This document shows, piece after piece, positions 1-8,307 of a stretch of 38,897 bases of DNA. The DNA is from Candidatus Limosilactobacillus excrementigallinarum (lineage in GTDB: Bacteria; Bacillota; Bacilli; Lactobacillales; Lactobacillaceae). Each line of letters begins with the position of its first letter. Positions within the stretch are counted from its first letter, which is position 1. Location: positions 1 through 38,897 of the forward strand of contig DWZS01000031.1 in the NCBI GenBank assembly GCA_019117445.1, in the 5' to 3' direction. The notes beneath the pieces are model-generated. The model was not told the origin of the DNA. It did no database searches and saw nothing but the letters and a program-made list of their open reading frames with translations. A program made the position numbers and the translations under genes.

Positions 1-21
1 GAAAATGATAAGATAGTGGTG

Positions 22-87
22 CCCATAAAGGTCCTTCTTTCTAATGGAATGTTGTAACGACACCATTAAAGACCTTTATGGGTTTTT
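22..87 (+). terminator. Nested hairpin followed by a T-run (terminator or small structured RNA)
   Basis: A 12-bp perfect outer stem (22-33 with 71-82) encloses a second hairpin (AATGG 43-47 with CCATT 63-67, then TGTTG 50-54 with CGACA 58-62 over a TAA loop) and is followed directly by TTTTT. The shape fits an intrinsic terminator of a gene upstream of the window, but the two-level stem is larger than usual. It could be the 3' end of a small RNA. No ORF overlaps it. Confidence 0.55.
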
Positions 88-130
88 CTGTCCACTAAAA
101 TGTTCAACTTAAATTTTACAATCTGCCATT

Positions 131-167
131 AATTAAAAAGACTGGGTTAACCCCAGTCTTTTTAATT
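131..167. terminator. Palindromic intrinsic terminator
   Basis: A nearly perfect palindrome: an AATTAAAAAGACTGGG arm, a TTAA centre and the complementary arm ending in TCTTTTTAATT. The A-tract and T-tract make it usable in both directions. It separates whatever lies upstream from the histidine kinase unit. Confidence 0.8.
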
Positions 168-193
168 GGTAAACCATTGAAAAATGCTATAAT
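166..193 (+). promoter_or_regulatory. Extended -10 promoter for the kinase-dacA unit
   Basis: TATAAT at 188-193 is preceded by TGc (185-187), giving a perfect extended -10. A weak -35 candidate TTGGTA lies 16 bases upstream at 166-171. It starts right after the palindromic terminator and about 33 bases before the TTG start of the kinase. Confidence 0.65.
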
Positions 194-226
194 AAGGCGT
201 GAATTTAAAAAAGCGGGGAAAATACT

Positions 227-1381
227 TTGAAATTAACGGCACGGGAAAAAGGCGCCCTCTTTTTTGAGGGGATTATCACGGTGGTTTTATTAATCTTAAT
301 TAATTTAGCCTTAATCGTGATCATTCAAGATGTGATTCAAGATAATCCAGGAGTCGCCAGCGGGATTTTTATTATTAAAAAATCGTTAAAGATCGGACCA
401 TTTCAAGCGCAGATTTGGTCGTACCAGCGAATTGTCATTGGGCTCTTTATTGTGATTGATATTTTTGTTGTGTGGTGGCGATTACTTCGGCGCTATCATC
501 AATATCAAATTAACCATATTATTAAAGAACTACATTACATTGCGCAGGGACATTTAGATCATCGAATTCCTTTCCGTTTAAAGGGACGAACACAACACGT
601 TGTGACTAGCGTAAATGCATTGGTAGATAGTGCAGTTCAATCCATGAATGATGAGCGGCAAATTGAAAAGTCAAAAGATGAATTAATTACCAACGTTAGT
701 CATGATTTGCGAACCCCATTAACGAGCATCATTGGATACTTACGCTTGATTGAAGACAAGCAATACCATTCTGAAGAGGATATTCTTAAGTATTCGCACA
801 TTGCTTATGAAAAAGCTAAACAAATGAAGAATATGGTGGAAGACCTATTTGAATATACAAAGGTCCAGCAACATGGGGCCCCGGTTAATTTTATGCCGGT
901 TGACTTGGGACAGCTGCTAGAACAGGTTTGTGCCAGTTTCGAACTAGAAGGGGAAAATCGCGGAATTGAAGTCAGTTCGCAAACGACGCCCACACCTTTA
1001 GTGATTGATGGTGATCCTGAAAAGCTAGGGCGGGTCTTTAGTAATTTAGTGGCCAACGGAATTAAGTATGGCCATGGAGCCAGTTATATCCGTTTGGATG
1101 CCATTCAACACGGCGATCAAGTCACCGTGACGGTCGCCAATGATGGTGAACGAATTCCTGCTGATTCTCTGAGTCACCTGTTTGAACGCTTTTATCGGGT
1201 GGAAGCTTCCCGTTCGAAGGCCACGGGAGGAACTGGTTTGGGTCTGGCAATTGTGAAAAGTGTGGTCGACCTGCACCATGGTAATGTTGAAGTGCAATCT
1301 AATGATAATCAAACGGCCTTTATTGTAACGTTGCCAACTAAACAAGAAAAATCAGGAGCATCGAATGATGAAACACATTAA
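227..1381 (+). CDS. Two-component sensor histidine kinase (VanS/PhoR-like)
   Basis: A membrane sensor kinase of 384 aa that should autophosphorylate on His and pass phosphate to a response regulator. Visible parts are TM1 at about residues 13-34, a short extracytoplasmic loop, TM2 at about 69-88, and a HAMP-like linker. A HisKA H-box follows with NVSHDLRTP (His159), then an N-box around Asn273-Asn277, ANDGE near 304-308 and the GGTGLGL ATP lid at 334-340. The TTG start at 227 is chosen because GGGGA at 215-219 sits 7 bases upstream. The gene overlaps dacA by 17 bases, so it is probably co-transcribed with it and may monitor cell-wall state. No response regulator gene is present in the window; one might lie just upstream, but a terminator and a fresh promoter separate that side. 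Confidence 0.93.
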   Translation: MKLTAREKGALFFEGIITVVLLILINLALIVIIQDVIQDNPGVASGIFIIKKSLKIGPFQAQIWSYQRIVIGLFIVIDIFVVWWRLLRRYHQYQINHIIKELHYIAQGHLDHRIPFRLKGRTQHVVTSVNALVDSAVQSMNDERQIEKSKDELITNVSHDLRTPLTSIIGYLRLIEDKQYHSEEDILKYSHIAYEKAKQMKNMVEDLFEYTKVQQHGAPVNFMPVDLGQLLEQVCASFELEGENRGIEVSSQTTPTPLVIDGDPEKLGRVFSNLVANGIKYGHGASYIRLDAIQHGDQVTVTVANDGERIPADSLSHLFERFYRVEASRSKATGGTGLGLAIVKSVVDLHHGNVEVQSNDNQTAFIVTLPTKQEKSGASNDETH

Positions 1382-2570
1382 ACAAGTGCTAGTTAGTTTC
1401 ATGATTACTTTGGTGGCCGTTTGCGGAATCGGCTTTAACCAATTACCAGTTGTGCATGCAGCGACGGTGGATGCACATGCGGCTTTTGCGGTTGATGCGC
1501 AGACAGGTCAGGTTTTATACAACCATAATGGTGATCAACGATTAGCGGTGGCATCAATGAGTAAGTTACTAACGGTTGCCGTAATTGAAAATGAAATTAA
1601 TTCTGGAAAATTAAAGTGGTCAACGAAGGTTAAAATCACGCCGGCCGAAGCCAAGCTGTCAACTGCCAGTGGTTATTCAAACGTTCCTTTGAAAGCTGGT
1701 AAAAAATACACAGTTAAACAGTTAACACAAGCGGCCTTAATTAAGTCTGGTGATGCAGCCACCATTGCATTAACCAGGGCCCAGGGGCGGAATACGCAGC
1801 AGTTTGTTCAGCAGATGGGGACAATGGCTAAACGGATTGGCTTGAGTAACTACCGGCTTTATAACGGTGTTGGCTTGGAAAACGGTGATATGGCTAGTTT
1901 TAAGTTACCAAAGACGGCAGGAACCGCGGAAAATCAGATGACCGCTCGGGATGTTGCTAAGGTCGCCCGATACTTAATTCGTAACTATCCAGCATTACTG
2001 AAAATTACCCAACAACGAACGTTACGCTGGGACGGGAAAGATTATCCGAATAGCAATGAACTATTGCCTGGCAACGAGGCTGCACCAAAAAAGGTTCAAG
2101 TCGATGGCCTTAAAACGGGAACTTCCGATAAGGCTGGTCAGTGCCTAGTCTCCACTGGTACTTACCAGGGGCACCGAATTATTACTGTTGTCATGCATGC
2201 TAATAACCGGTTCAGTCAAACAAAGGCCCTGTATGAAGAAGTCTTTGCCAATTGGCAACCAGTAACGGGAAAGCAATGGCAAACTGTGAGTGTTAGTCAT
2301 GGACAACAAAAGAAGGTTCAGCTTACAACTAAACATGCGGTGACGGTTTGGCAGCCGCAACATCAACCGGTAAAGGCCCAATTCATTGCGGATGCCCATG
2401 TAAAGGATGGGCAGAAGATCAAGGCGCCACTGAAAAAGAATACCCGAGTTGGTAAATTACAGTATCGTAAATTGACAAATCTCAATAATCAACCGCTCCA
2501 ATTTGGGGTCTACCCAACAAATGAGGTTAAGCGGGCGGGCTTATTTGGCTGGCTTGATAACCTCTTTTAA
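1365..2570 (+). CDS. dacA: D-alanyl-D-alanine carboxypeptidase (PBP5 type)
   Basis: A low-molecular-mass penicillin-binding protein that trims the terminal D-Ala of peptidoglycan pentapeptides outside the membrane. The 401-aa protein has a signal peptide (hydrophobic stretch about 8-31, cleavage probably after HAA or VHA). All three active-site motifs of the S11 peptidase family are present: SMSK with Ser64 and Lys67, SGD at 128-130 and KTG at 250-252. A C-terminal beta-rich domain (about 290-400) follows, as in PBP5. AGGAG at 1354-1358 lies 6 bases before the first of two adjacent ATGs, which supports the 1365 start. Overlap with the kinase gene suggests translational coupling and a shared role in envelope homeostasis. 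Confidence 0.93.
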   Translation: MMKHIKQVLVSFMITLVAVCGIGFNQLPVVHAATVDAHAAFAVDAQTGQVLYNHNGDQRLAVASMSKLLTVAVIENEINSGKLKWSTKVKITPAEAKLSTASGYSNVPLKAGKKYTVKQLTQAALIKSGDAATIALTRAQGRNTQQFVQQMGTMAKRIGLSNYRLYNGVGLENGDMASFKLPKTAGTAENQMTARDVAKVARYLIRNYPALLKITQQRTLRWDGKDYPNSNELLPGNEAAPKKVQVDGLKTGTSDKAGQCLVSTGTYQGHRIITVVMHANNRFSQTKALYEEVFANWQPVTGKQWQTVSVSHGQQKKVQLTTKHAVTVWQPQHQPVKAQFIADAHVKDGQKIKAPLKKNTRVGKLQYRKLTNLNNQPLQFGVYPTNEVKRAGLFGWLDNLF

Positions 2571-2608
2571 AGATTTCCTTAGTAATTAATTTAATGTAAG
2601 TGGTTGCA

Positions 2609-2636
2609 TTGATATTAAGTTAAATTTAAATATGAT
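2609..2636 (+). promoter_or_regulatory. Promoter of azlCD
   Basis: TTGATA at 2609-2614 and TATGAT at 2631-2636 are spaced by 16 bases, about 70 bases before the azlC ribosome binding site. No terminator is visible between dacA and this promoter, so some read-through from dacA is possible. Confidence 0.6.
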
Positions 2637-2720
2637 AAACTAATAGGGAATGTGTGTGTTTGGCATGCATGGTCAATCACAATGTAAAAATTTGACTTCA
2701 TTATTTTGGAGGATTGTTCA

Positions 2721-3575
2721 TTGCAACAAAAAGCCCATCAAATTAATCCAGAAAAACAACCATGGTTGGAAAATCTTGGAATTGCAATGCCATTATGTTT
2801 AAGCTATCTACCAATTGGGGTTGCCTGTGGGATTTTACTTCATGCGGCCGGGATGAACTTCTTACTGATTTTATTGGTATCCGTAATGGTTTTTTCTGGT
2901 GGTGCCCAATTTATTTTGGCATCATTACTGGTATTGGATGCACCAGTTTCCAGTATTTTCATGACCTTATTTTTCCTCGAATTGCGGTATGCGCTGTTAG
3001 GATCTAGTTTGTCGAAATACTTCCGCAACGAGTCGCAACGGATGGTATTATTATTTTCGGCTTCAATGAATGATGAAAACTATGCCGTTAACTACCTGAA
3101 ATTTGCGACCGATAAAAATTGGTCCACTCGTGATGCATTAATGGTTGAACACTATTCATTGATTTCATGGGCGGGTGGAAATCTGATTGGTGGATTAATC
3201 GGAAGTGCGGTTTCGATTGATTTAACAATTGTTGACTTTGCCTTAACAGCATTGTTTATCTACATGATTGTGATGCAAATTCAAAATAACATTACTTTTT
3301 TGATCTGTTTGCTGTCGGTGGTAACGTCATTCTTCTTCCTGTTGCTTACCCGCAACACCATTGGGATTATTCTCTCAACACTGGTCACTTCATTAATTGG
3401 GTTTGCAATCGAAAATCGAGTCCGGAAGTATGCTAAGCACCCAGATAAAACGTGGATTTTGGGCAAGATTAAGCGACCACGGATTACCAAAACCACGGTG
3501 GAAGATATGGAAGGGGACAATGCCCCAGATGAAGAACAACAACTCAATTCCGAATTACATGATGGAGATAAATAA
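2721..3575 (+). CDS. azlC: AzlC-family branched-chain amino acid exporter, large subunit
   Basis: The large subunit of a two-component exporter of the LIV-E family (AzlCD/BrnFE), which moves branched-chain amino acids or analogues such as azaleucine out of the cell. The 284-aa product has several transmembrane segments and the family-typical region around PIGVACGILLHAAG and FSGGAQF near the N-terminus. I take TTG 2721 as the start because TGGAGGA at 2707-2713 sits 7 bases upstream; a longer reading from 2706 would put that Shine-Dalgarno inside the gene. A hydrophilic, charged C-terminal tail of roughly 50 residues follows the last membrane segment and makes the protein longer than most AzlC proteins. 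The stop codon overlaps the azlD start (TAATG). Confidence 0.9.
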   Translation: MQQKAHQINPEKQPWLENLGIAMPLCLSYLPIGVACGILLHAAGMNFLLILLVSVMVFSGGAQFILASLLVLDAPVSSIFMTLFFLELRYALLGSSLSKYFRNESQRMVLLFSASMNDENYAVNYLKFATDKNWSTRDALMVEHYSLISWAGGNLIGGLIGSAVSIDLTIVDFALTALFIYMIVMQIQNNITFLICLLSVVTSFFFLLLTRNTIGIILSTLVTSLIGFAIENRVRKYAKHPDKTWILGKIKRPRITKTTVEDMEGDNAPDEEQQLNSELHDGDK

Positions 3576-3994
3576 TGGTTAGTTTAAGTAATAGTCTAGT
3601 ATTAGCTTCGCTAGTACCTAGTCATCACAATTTGACATACCACCTGATCGTCATTGTCCTTTCTGCATTAGCAGCGTTTATTCCCCGGTATTTTCCAATG
3701 CGGTTCTTTACTAATCGCAAGATTCCGGAATGGTTTAACGAATGGATGAAGTACGTCCCCGTCAGTTTATTTACGGCACTGGTGGTTAAAGGAATTTTTG
3801 TTGACTCCAAGTATCGATTGATTCTGGATAAAATTCATCTTTTTGGTAATACGGTAGTGGTCTATGGCTACGCCAGTTACCTGATCGCAGCGGTTTGTGT
3901 TGGTTTGGTAGCATACTTTACACGTTCCATGCTTTCATCTGTCATTGTGGGCTTAGGAGTAGTATGGCTGCTGTCGATCACGATTGGTGTTTAA
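3575..3994 (+). CDS. azlD: AzlD-family branched-chain amino acid transport protein, small subunit
   Basis: The small membrane partner of AzlC, 139 aa with about four hydrophobic segments. The family-typical IPRYFPMRFF and KYVPVSLFTALV stretches are present; AzlD proteins are usually about 100-110 aa. The extra length is an N-terminal hydrophobic stretch that looks like a real membrane segment. The ATG at 3575 shares a base with the azlC stop and has GGAG at 3564-3567, so the two are translationally coupled. A terminator follows within 10 bases, which closes a two-gene operon. Confidence 0.88.
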   Translation: MVSLSNSLVLASLVPSHHNLTYHLIVIVLSALAAFIPRYFPMRFFTNRKIPEWFNEWMKYVPVSLFTALVVKGIFVDSKYRLILDKIHLFGNTVVVYGYASYLIAAVCVGLVAYFTRSMLSSVIVGLGVVWLLSITIGV

Positions 3995-4002
3995 TCATCT
4001 TT

Positions 4003-4028
4003 GGCTGGAGGGGAACTCCGGCTTTTTT
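4003..4028 (+). terminator. Terminator of azlCD
   Basis: An 8-bp stem (GGCTGGAG with CTCCGGCT, two wobble pairs) over a GGGAA loop, ending in a run of six T. Confidence 0.75.
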
Positions 4029-4045
4029 AGTATGAGGAGGATGGC

Positions 4046-4600
4046 TTGAAAATGAAAAAAGTATATTTGATTCATGGAACATCGACTCGGGATGATGACT
4101 GGTTTCCGTGGTTAGAACAGGCGGTAGCACCAGCAATTCAGTTAGAGCGGTTGTGGTTACCAGAACCTTTTAACCCAGATGTTATGGAGTGGGATCGGGC
4201 AATTGATGAGCAGATTACAGAGAATACTGATTTAACGATTGTTGCTCATAGTTTAGGATGCATTGCTGCACTGCGCTTTGTAAAACGTCATCCGCTGCAT
4301 AATGTCCGGTTAATTTTAGTGGGTGCTTTTGCGCAGCCACTACCTAATTATCCGGAATTAGATGATTTTATGACACCGGCGATTAATTTAAAACAGTTAC
4401 AAGAAAAAATTAGTCAAGCGGTCGTGATTACAGCACAGAATGACCCGATTGCTCCATATCAGTTCAGTGTTGCGGTTGCTAATCAATTGGGAGCAAAGCT
4501 AATTTTGCGGCCCACCGGTGGGCATTTTCTAACGGCGGATGGCTTTCGTGAATTTCCGTTGGTGAAAACGGAATTGGAAAAGATCGTGAAATTCGAATAG
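4046..4600 (+). CDS. RBBP9/YdeN-family alpha/beta serine hydrolase
   Basis: A small cytoplasmic alpha/beta hydrolase of 184 aa; the natural substrate of this family in bacteria is unknown. The sequence opens with the VYLIHGT strand typical of the fold. The likely catalytic triad is Ser69 in AHSLG, Asp133 in QNDPIAP and His160 in GGH. AGGAGG at 4035-4040 serves two in-frame starts: TTG 4046 (5-base gap) and ATG 4052 (11-base gap); the first is listed, the second is possible and would remove two residues. The gene stands alone between two terminators and no promoter could be assigned confidently. Confidence 0.85.
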   Translation: MKMKKVYLIHGTSTRDDDWFPWLEQAVAPAIQLERLWLPEPFNPDVMEWDRAIDEQITENTDLTIVAHSLGCIAALRFVKRHPLHNVRLILVGAFAQPLPNYPELDDFMTPAINLKQLQEKISQAVVITAQNDPIAPYQFSVAVANQLGAKLILRPTGGHFLTADGFREFPLVKTELEKIVKFE

Positions 4601-4610
4601 AAGGTATACA

Positions 4611-4655
4611 AAAAGACTTCAAGATCGGCAGAACCGAGACTTGAAGTCTTTTTTC
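4611..4655. terminator. Bidirectional terminator between the hydrolase and cfa
   Basis: A 13-bp stem (4611-4623 with 4640-4652) is flanked by A-tract and T-tract, with a small internal TCGG/CCGA stem. It serves the converging hydrolase (+) and cfa (-). Confidence 0.85.
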
Positions 4656-4663
4656 GAGCATGA

Positions 4664-5845
4664 TTATTTTTCATTGAGCATGTAGTCACGGGTCATTGGT
4701 AGGTTCTTTCCAGAAGCACCCTTAGTAATCAGGTATTGGATAACATCAATGTTACCAGATTCAAATGAAGCGGCACATGCTTGCAGGTACAAGTCCCACA
4801 TCCGCGTAAAGCGGTCGCCCATCATTTGGGTGATTTGGTCACGATGTGCATTGAAGTTTTGATCCCAAATTTCCAATGTGCGTTGGTAGTGACGACGGAG
4901 CATTTCAATATCCGCAATTTGCAGATGGTTTTCTTCAATATGGTCAACCATTTCTGCTAATCCGGGAACGTAGCCACCTGGGAAAATGTATTTATTGATC
5001 CAGCCGTTATAAGCACCACCTTGTTGACGGGTAATCCCGTGAATTAAGGCAACCCCGTCATCAGCTAAGTACTTAGCAACGTCTTTAAAGTAAATTCCCA
5101 GATTTTCTTTTCCAACGTGTTCAAACATCCCAACAGAAGTGATGTAATCCCATTGCCGATCACCTAATTCACGATAGTCAATGAGCTTCACTTCCGCGAC
5201 GTTACTGAGACCTTCATCATTAATCTTCTTTTGCACAAGTTGATATTGTTCTTCACTCAGCGTTACCCCGGTGACCTTTAAACCATATTCTTTGGCTGCC
5301 GTAAGCATTAATGTTCCCCAACCACAACCGATATCCAGGAGGGTCTTACCTGGTTTTGGATCTAGTTTTTGTAAAATGTGATGCACCTTGGCGATTTGAG
5401 CCGCCTCGAGGTCATCATGATTACCATTTGTAAAGTAAGCACAGGAGTAAGTTAAGGTGTTATCAAGCCAGAGACGGTAGAAATCGTTTCCCACGTCATA
5501 ATGGCTTTGAACGTCGTCTTCACTTTGCTTTTCGCTGTGGCCTTGCTTAGGCAAGAATTTCCGGAACTTTGAACTCCGCATGAAGCTATCAGCACTTTCG
5601 TAAGCAGACTCGATTAATTTTTGAATACTACCATCGATCTCGATTTTGTGATCCATATAAGCTTCACCAAGGGCAATGGAGGCGTTCCGCGTAATTTCTC
5701 GAATTGGAATTTTTTCCTTAAATGTGATCGTGACTTCCGGTTCACCATCACCATAGGTAACGCTCTTACCATCCCAGAAGACGATTTTGACTGGAATCGT
5801 AAATGAGCGACTTAAGAGTTGTTTGTAGAACGTCTTTTCTAACAT
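4664..5845 (-). CDS. cfa: Cyclopropane-fatty-acyl-phospholipid synthase
   Basis: Transfers a methylene group from S-adenosylmethionine to cis double bonds of membrane phospholipid acyl chains, a change linked to acid and stress tolerance in lactic acid bacteria. The 393-aa length matches the family. Visible marks are the [15 protein letters not shown] motif at about 114-128, the TYSCAYF segment at 132-138 and the SAM-binding DIGCGWG at 171-177. The start at 5845 has an AGAAGGAAA ribosome binding site upstream. It reads away from the permease gene at 5921-7025 on the same strand, 75 bases apart, but has its own -10 element, so it can be transcribed alone. Confidence 0.95.
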   Translation of the reverse strand: MLEKTFYKQLLSRSFTIPVKIVFWDGKSVTYGDGEPEVTITFKEKIPIREITRNASIALGEAYMDHKIEIDGSIQKLIESAYESADSFMRSSKFRKFLPKQGHSEKQSEDDVQSHYDVGNDFYRLWLDNTLTYSCAYFTNGNHDDLEAAQIAKVHHILQKLDPKPGKTLLDIGCGWGTLMLTAAKEYGLKVTGVTLSEEQYQLVQKKINDEGLSNVAEVKLIDYRELGDRQWDYITSVGMFEHVGKENLGIYFKDVAKYLADDGVALIHGITRQQGGAYNGWINKYIFPGGYVPGLAEMVDHIEENHLQIADIEMLRRHYQRTLEIWDQNFNAHRDQITQMMGDRFTRMWDLYLQACAASFESGNIDVIQYLITKGASGKNLPMTRDYMLNEK

Positions 5846-5883
5846 GTGTGGGTTTCCTTCTTTCTTATATTAAACAAGTTACT

Positions 5884-5889
5884 ATTATA
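5884..5889 (-). promoter_or_regulatory. -10 element of cfa
   Basis: A perfect TATAAT on the reverse strand, about 39 bases before the cfa start. No convincing -35 was found at 16-18 bases, so this is only a partial promoter call. Confidence 0.45.
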
Positions 5890-5920
5890 CACCTTGAAAA
5901 TCGGTTCGTGTTTGATCAAT

Positions 5921-7025
5921 TCACGATGATTGTTTTGCTTTGGAAGTATGTTGTTGTGCTCGATCACGAATAATTCGATAAAAGGCGGCAAATAGAGGAA
6001 CGGTAAACATCATGCCAATGATTCCAGAAACACCGCCGCCAACCATCACGGCAACAAATACCCACACGCTTGGCAGGTCAATTGCTTTACCGACGACAAT
6101 GGGGTAGGTAATGCGGTTGTCAAGTTGTTGCAGAATGATGATAAAGATTAGAAAAATGAGTGCTTTAACTGGTGAAATAGCAAAGATGATGACGACGCCG
6201 ACCGAAGCACCTAAGATTGCCCCGATAATTGGAATCAAGGCAGTAACGGTAGTGACTGCGCCCATCATATAGGCGTAAGGTAGCCGCAGAATCGTCATCC
6301 CAATAAAACAGCAGATTCCCAGGATTGCAGCATCTTTGCATTGACCACTAATGTAGCTGCTAAAACTGTTATCGAACACGTGGATTACATACATAATCTG
6401 ATTTTTGGCCCGGGGAAGCCAAAGATCAATTAATTTATAAAATTGTCGTCGTAACATTTCTTTGAAAATTAAGAGGTAAATAGAGAAGAAAACGGCAATG
6501 ACCGTCGTAGTTCCAAAAGAAATGATTTTGGTGGCAGTATGGCGAACTACCTTGAAGGTTCCGCCCACGCCGACGGAAGCCTGTTTAAAAACCGCGGACC
6601 AATTAATTTTACTTGGATCAATATACCTAAATGAGTGGTTCGATAAATAGGTAATGGTCTTTTCGATTATTCGACTATGGTGCGCTAATAGTAACTTGAT
6701 ACAAGCAATTACTTCAGGAATTACTAACCATAAAACCGCTGAAAGAATCACAATAATTGAAATGTAGGACAGTGTGATGCAGATTCCCCGTTGTAACTTC
6801 CGTGCATTAGGGGTGGGAAAAAATTTTTCATACAAGTGCTCCCATTGGTTCAACAAAATATTGATGATATAGGCAAGAACCGCACCAACAAGCAAAGGAA
6901 TTGTTGCATGACCGACATTACCAATAAATTTGGCGACACTGGGCCAATAGGTAATGGCTAAGTATAAAGCAAATAGGGTTATAAATATTCTTAAATAACG
7001 GCGGTCAAAAAATTCTTTGTTCACG
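5921..7025 (-). CDS. AI-2E/PerM-family transporter (permease)
   Basis: A polytopic membrane protein of 367 aa in the AI-2E transporter family (formerly UPF0118/DUF20). Members include TqsA (AI-2 export) and sodium/proton antiporter-like proteins; the substrate here cannot be told. It has paired N-terminal hydrophobic segments, a long central soluble stretch (about 120-180) and a C-terminal membrane block with ALIPIIGAILGASVGVV. I place the start at GTG 7025 because GGAGG lies 8 bases upstream; an upstream TTG would extend it by 7 residues that overlap that ribosome binding site. It is divergent from a second member of the same family at 7152. Confidence 0.85.
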
Positions 7026-7151
7026 ACTAATTCCTCCAGTTTCAATCAATAACTTTATTTTACACGTTATCAGGAGTGAACGGAAAACTTTCGTTCGTGA
7101 GCTGATTTTTGTTAAAATTGGGTTAATTGATGAAAAGAAGGTTATAGAGAG

Positions 7152-8192
7152 ATGGAAAATGCATGGACAAAATTTACCAGCAACGTTCACTTGCACCGGA
7201 CGGTGGTTTTATTAATGCTGATTGCAGTGCTGTACGTTGCGCGGGGCATGATGAACACGATTTTACTAACGTTCATTTTTACTTATCTAATTGTTCATTG
7301 GGTCCGACTGGTCCAACGGTGGATTCCGAAATTACCAGTAACAATCATTGTATTAGTAACATATATTCTCTTGATATGGGGGATTTATTATGTGGTAACG
7401 GATTATCTTCCCATGATTATTAATGAACTCGTCAAAATGGTGGATTCACTAATTAAATTTTATCAAGGTGACGATATGAAATGGTTAATGCGCTATGTTA
7501 ATCGTTACGTCAGCACGGCCACGATTATTGAACAAGCAAAACATGGAATGAGTTTTGCGGTTGACACGTTAACGCGGATTGGAACACTAACCATTTCACT
7601 TTTTATGTCATTAATTTTAAGTTTTTTCTACACGATCGAACTAAAGCAAATGAATGAATTTTCGCATCAATTTTTAGAAACCAAGTATTTGAACTGGCTG
7701 TTTGGCGATATTTATTACTTTGGTAAGACGTTTGTGAATACGTTTGGGGTAGTTTTGGAAGCCCAATTTTTCATTGCCATCTGTAACACTGCGTTAACGA
7801 TGATCTGTCTATCATTTATGAAGATGCCACAGATCTTTGCGTTAGGGTTGATGGTATTCATCCTAAGTCTAGTTCCGGTGGCTGGAGTAATCATTTCATT
7901 AATTCCGCTCTGTTTAGTCGGTTACCAATCTGGCGGGATTCGGGATGTTATCTACATTATTATTATGATCATGGTTATTCATGCGCTGGAAGCGTATGTT
8001 TTAAATCCGAAATTCATGTCCAGTCGAACCGAATTACCAATTTTCTATACCTTTGTCGTGCTATTAGTAGCCGAACATTTATGGGGGACTTGGGGCTTAA
8101 TTGTTGGGGTACCAGTCTTCACGTTTTTACTAGATGTGTTCGGGGTAAAATCGGTTCAGCGGCATCGTGGCCCGCAATCAATTCGGGAATAA
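7152..8192 (+). CDS. AI-2E/PerM-family transporter (permease), second copy
   Basis: A 346-aa membrane protein of the same AI-2E/DUF20 family as its divergent neighbour. Its sequence differs clearly, so it is a paralogue rather than a recent duplicate. N-terminal hydrophobic segments (about 14-35 and 55-85) are followed by a central region and then a membrane block with LSLVPVAGVIISLIPLC; the C-terminus is basic. The ATG at 7152 has AGAAGG at 7136-7141, a slightly long gap of 10 bases. It ends about 40 bases before the fhs operator, with no terminator in between. Confidence 0.85.
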   Translation: MENAWTKFTSNVHLHRTVVLLMLIAVLYVARGMMNTILLTFIFTYLIVHWVRLVQRWIPKLPVTIIVLVTYILLIWGIYYVVTDYLPMIINELVKMVDSLIKFYQGDDMKWLMRYVNRYVSTATIIEQAKHGMSFAVDTLTRIGTLTISLFMSLILSFFYTIELKQMNEFSHQFLETKYLNWLFGDIYYFGKTFVNTFGVVLEAQFFIAICNTALTMICLSFMKMPQIFALGLMVFILSLVPVAGVIISLIPLCLVGYQSGGIRDVIYIIIMIMVIHALEAYVLNPKFMSSRTELPIFYTFVVLLVAEHLWGTWGLIVGVPVFTFLLDVFGVKSVQRHRGPQSIRE

Positions 8193-8232
8193 GTATTTAC
8201 ATTTCCGACAGAATCAACTATTCTAATTATAT

Positions 8233-8277
8233 ATTTACGAACTATTAATAATCTATTTTAAATAATAGTTCTTGTTT
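8233..8277 (+). promoter_or_regulatory. PurBox inverted pair upstream of fhs (PurR operator)
   Basis: ATTTACGAACTAT at 8233-8245 and the inverted ATAGTTCTTGTTT at 8265-8277 are separated by 19 bases. Both resemble the Bacillus/Lactococcus PurBox AWWWCCGAACWWT and its complement, and they share an 8-bp inverted repeat (AACTATTA/TAATAGTT). The same arrangement recurs before purE and purC. The pair ends 30 bases before the fhs start. A possible promoter (TTTACA 8196, TATTCT 8219) lies upstream of it. Confidence 0.75.
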
Positions 8278-8307
8278 TTAGGGGTTTATTTTAAGGAGGA
8301 CCAATTA

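Noticed and set aside
8201-8213. ATTTCCGA start of a PurBox upstream of the fhs pair
   Set aside because: Matches the first eight positions but then reads CAGAA rather than ACWWT, and has no inverted partner at 18-19 bases.
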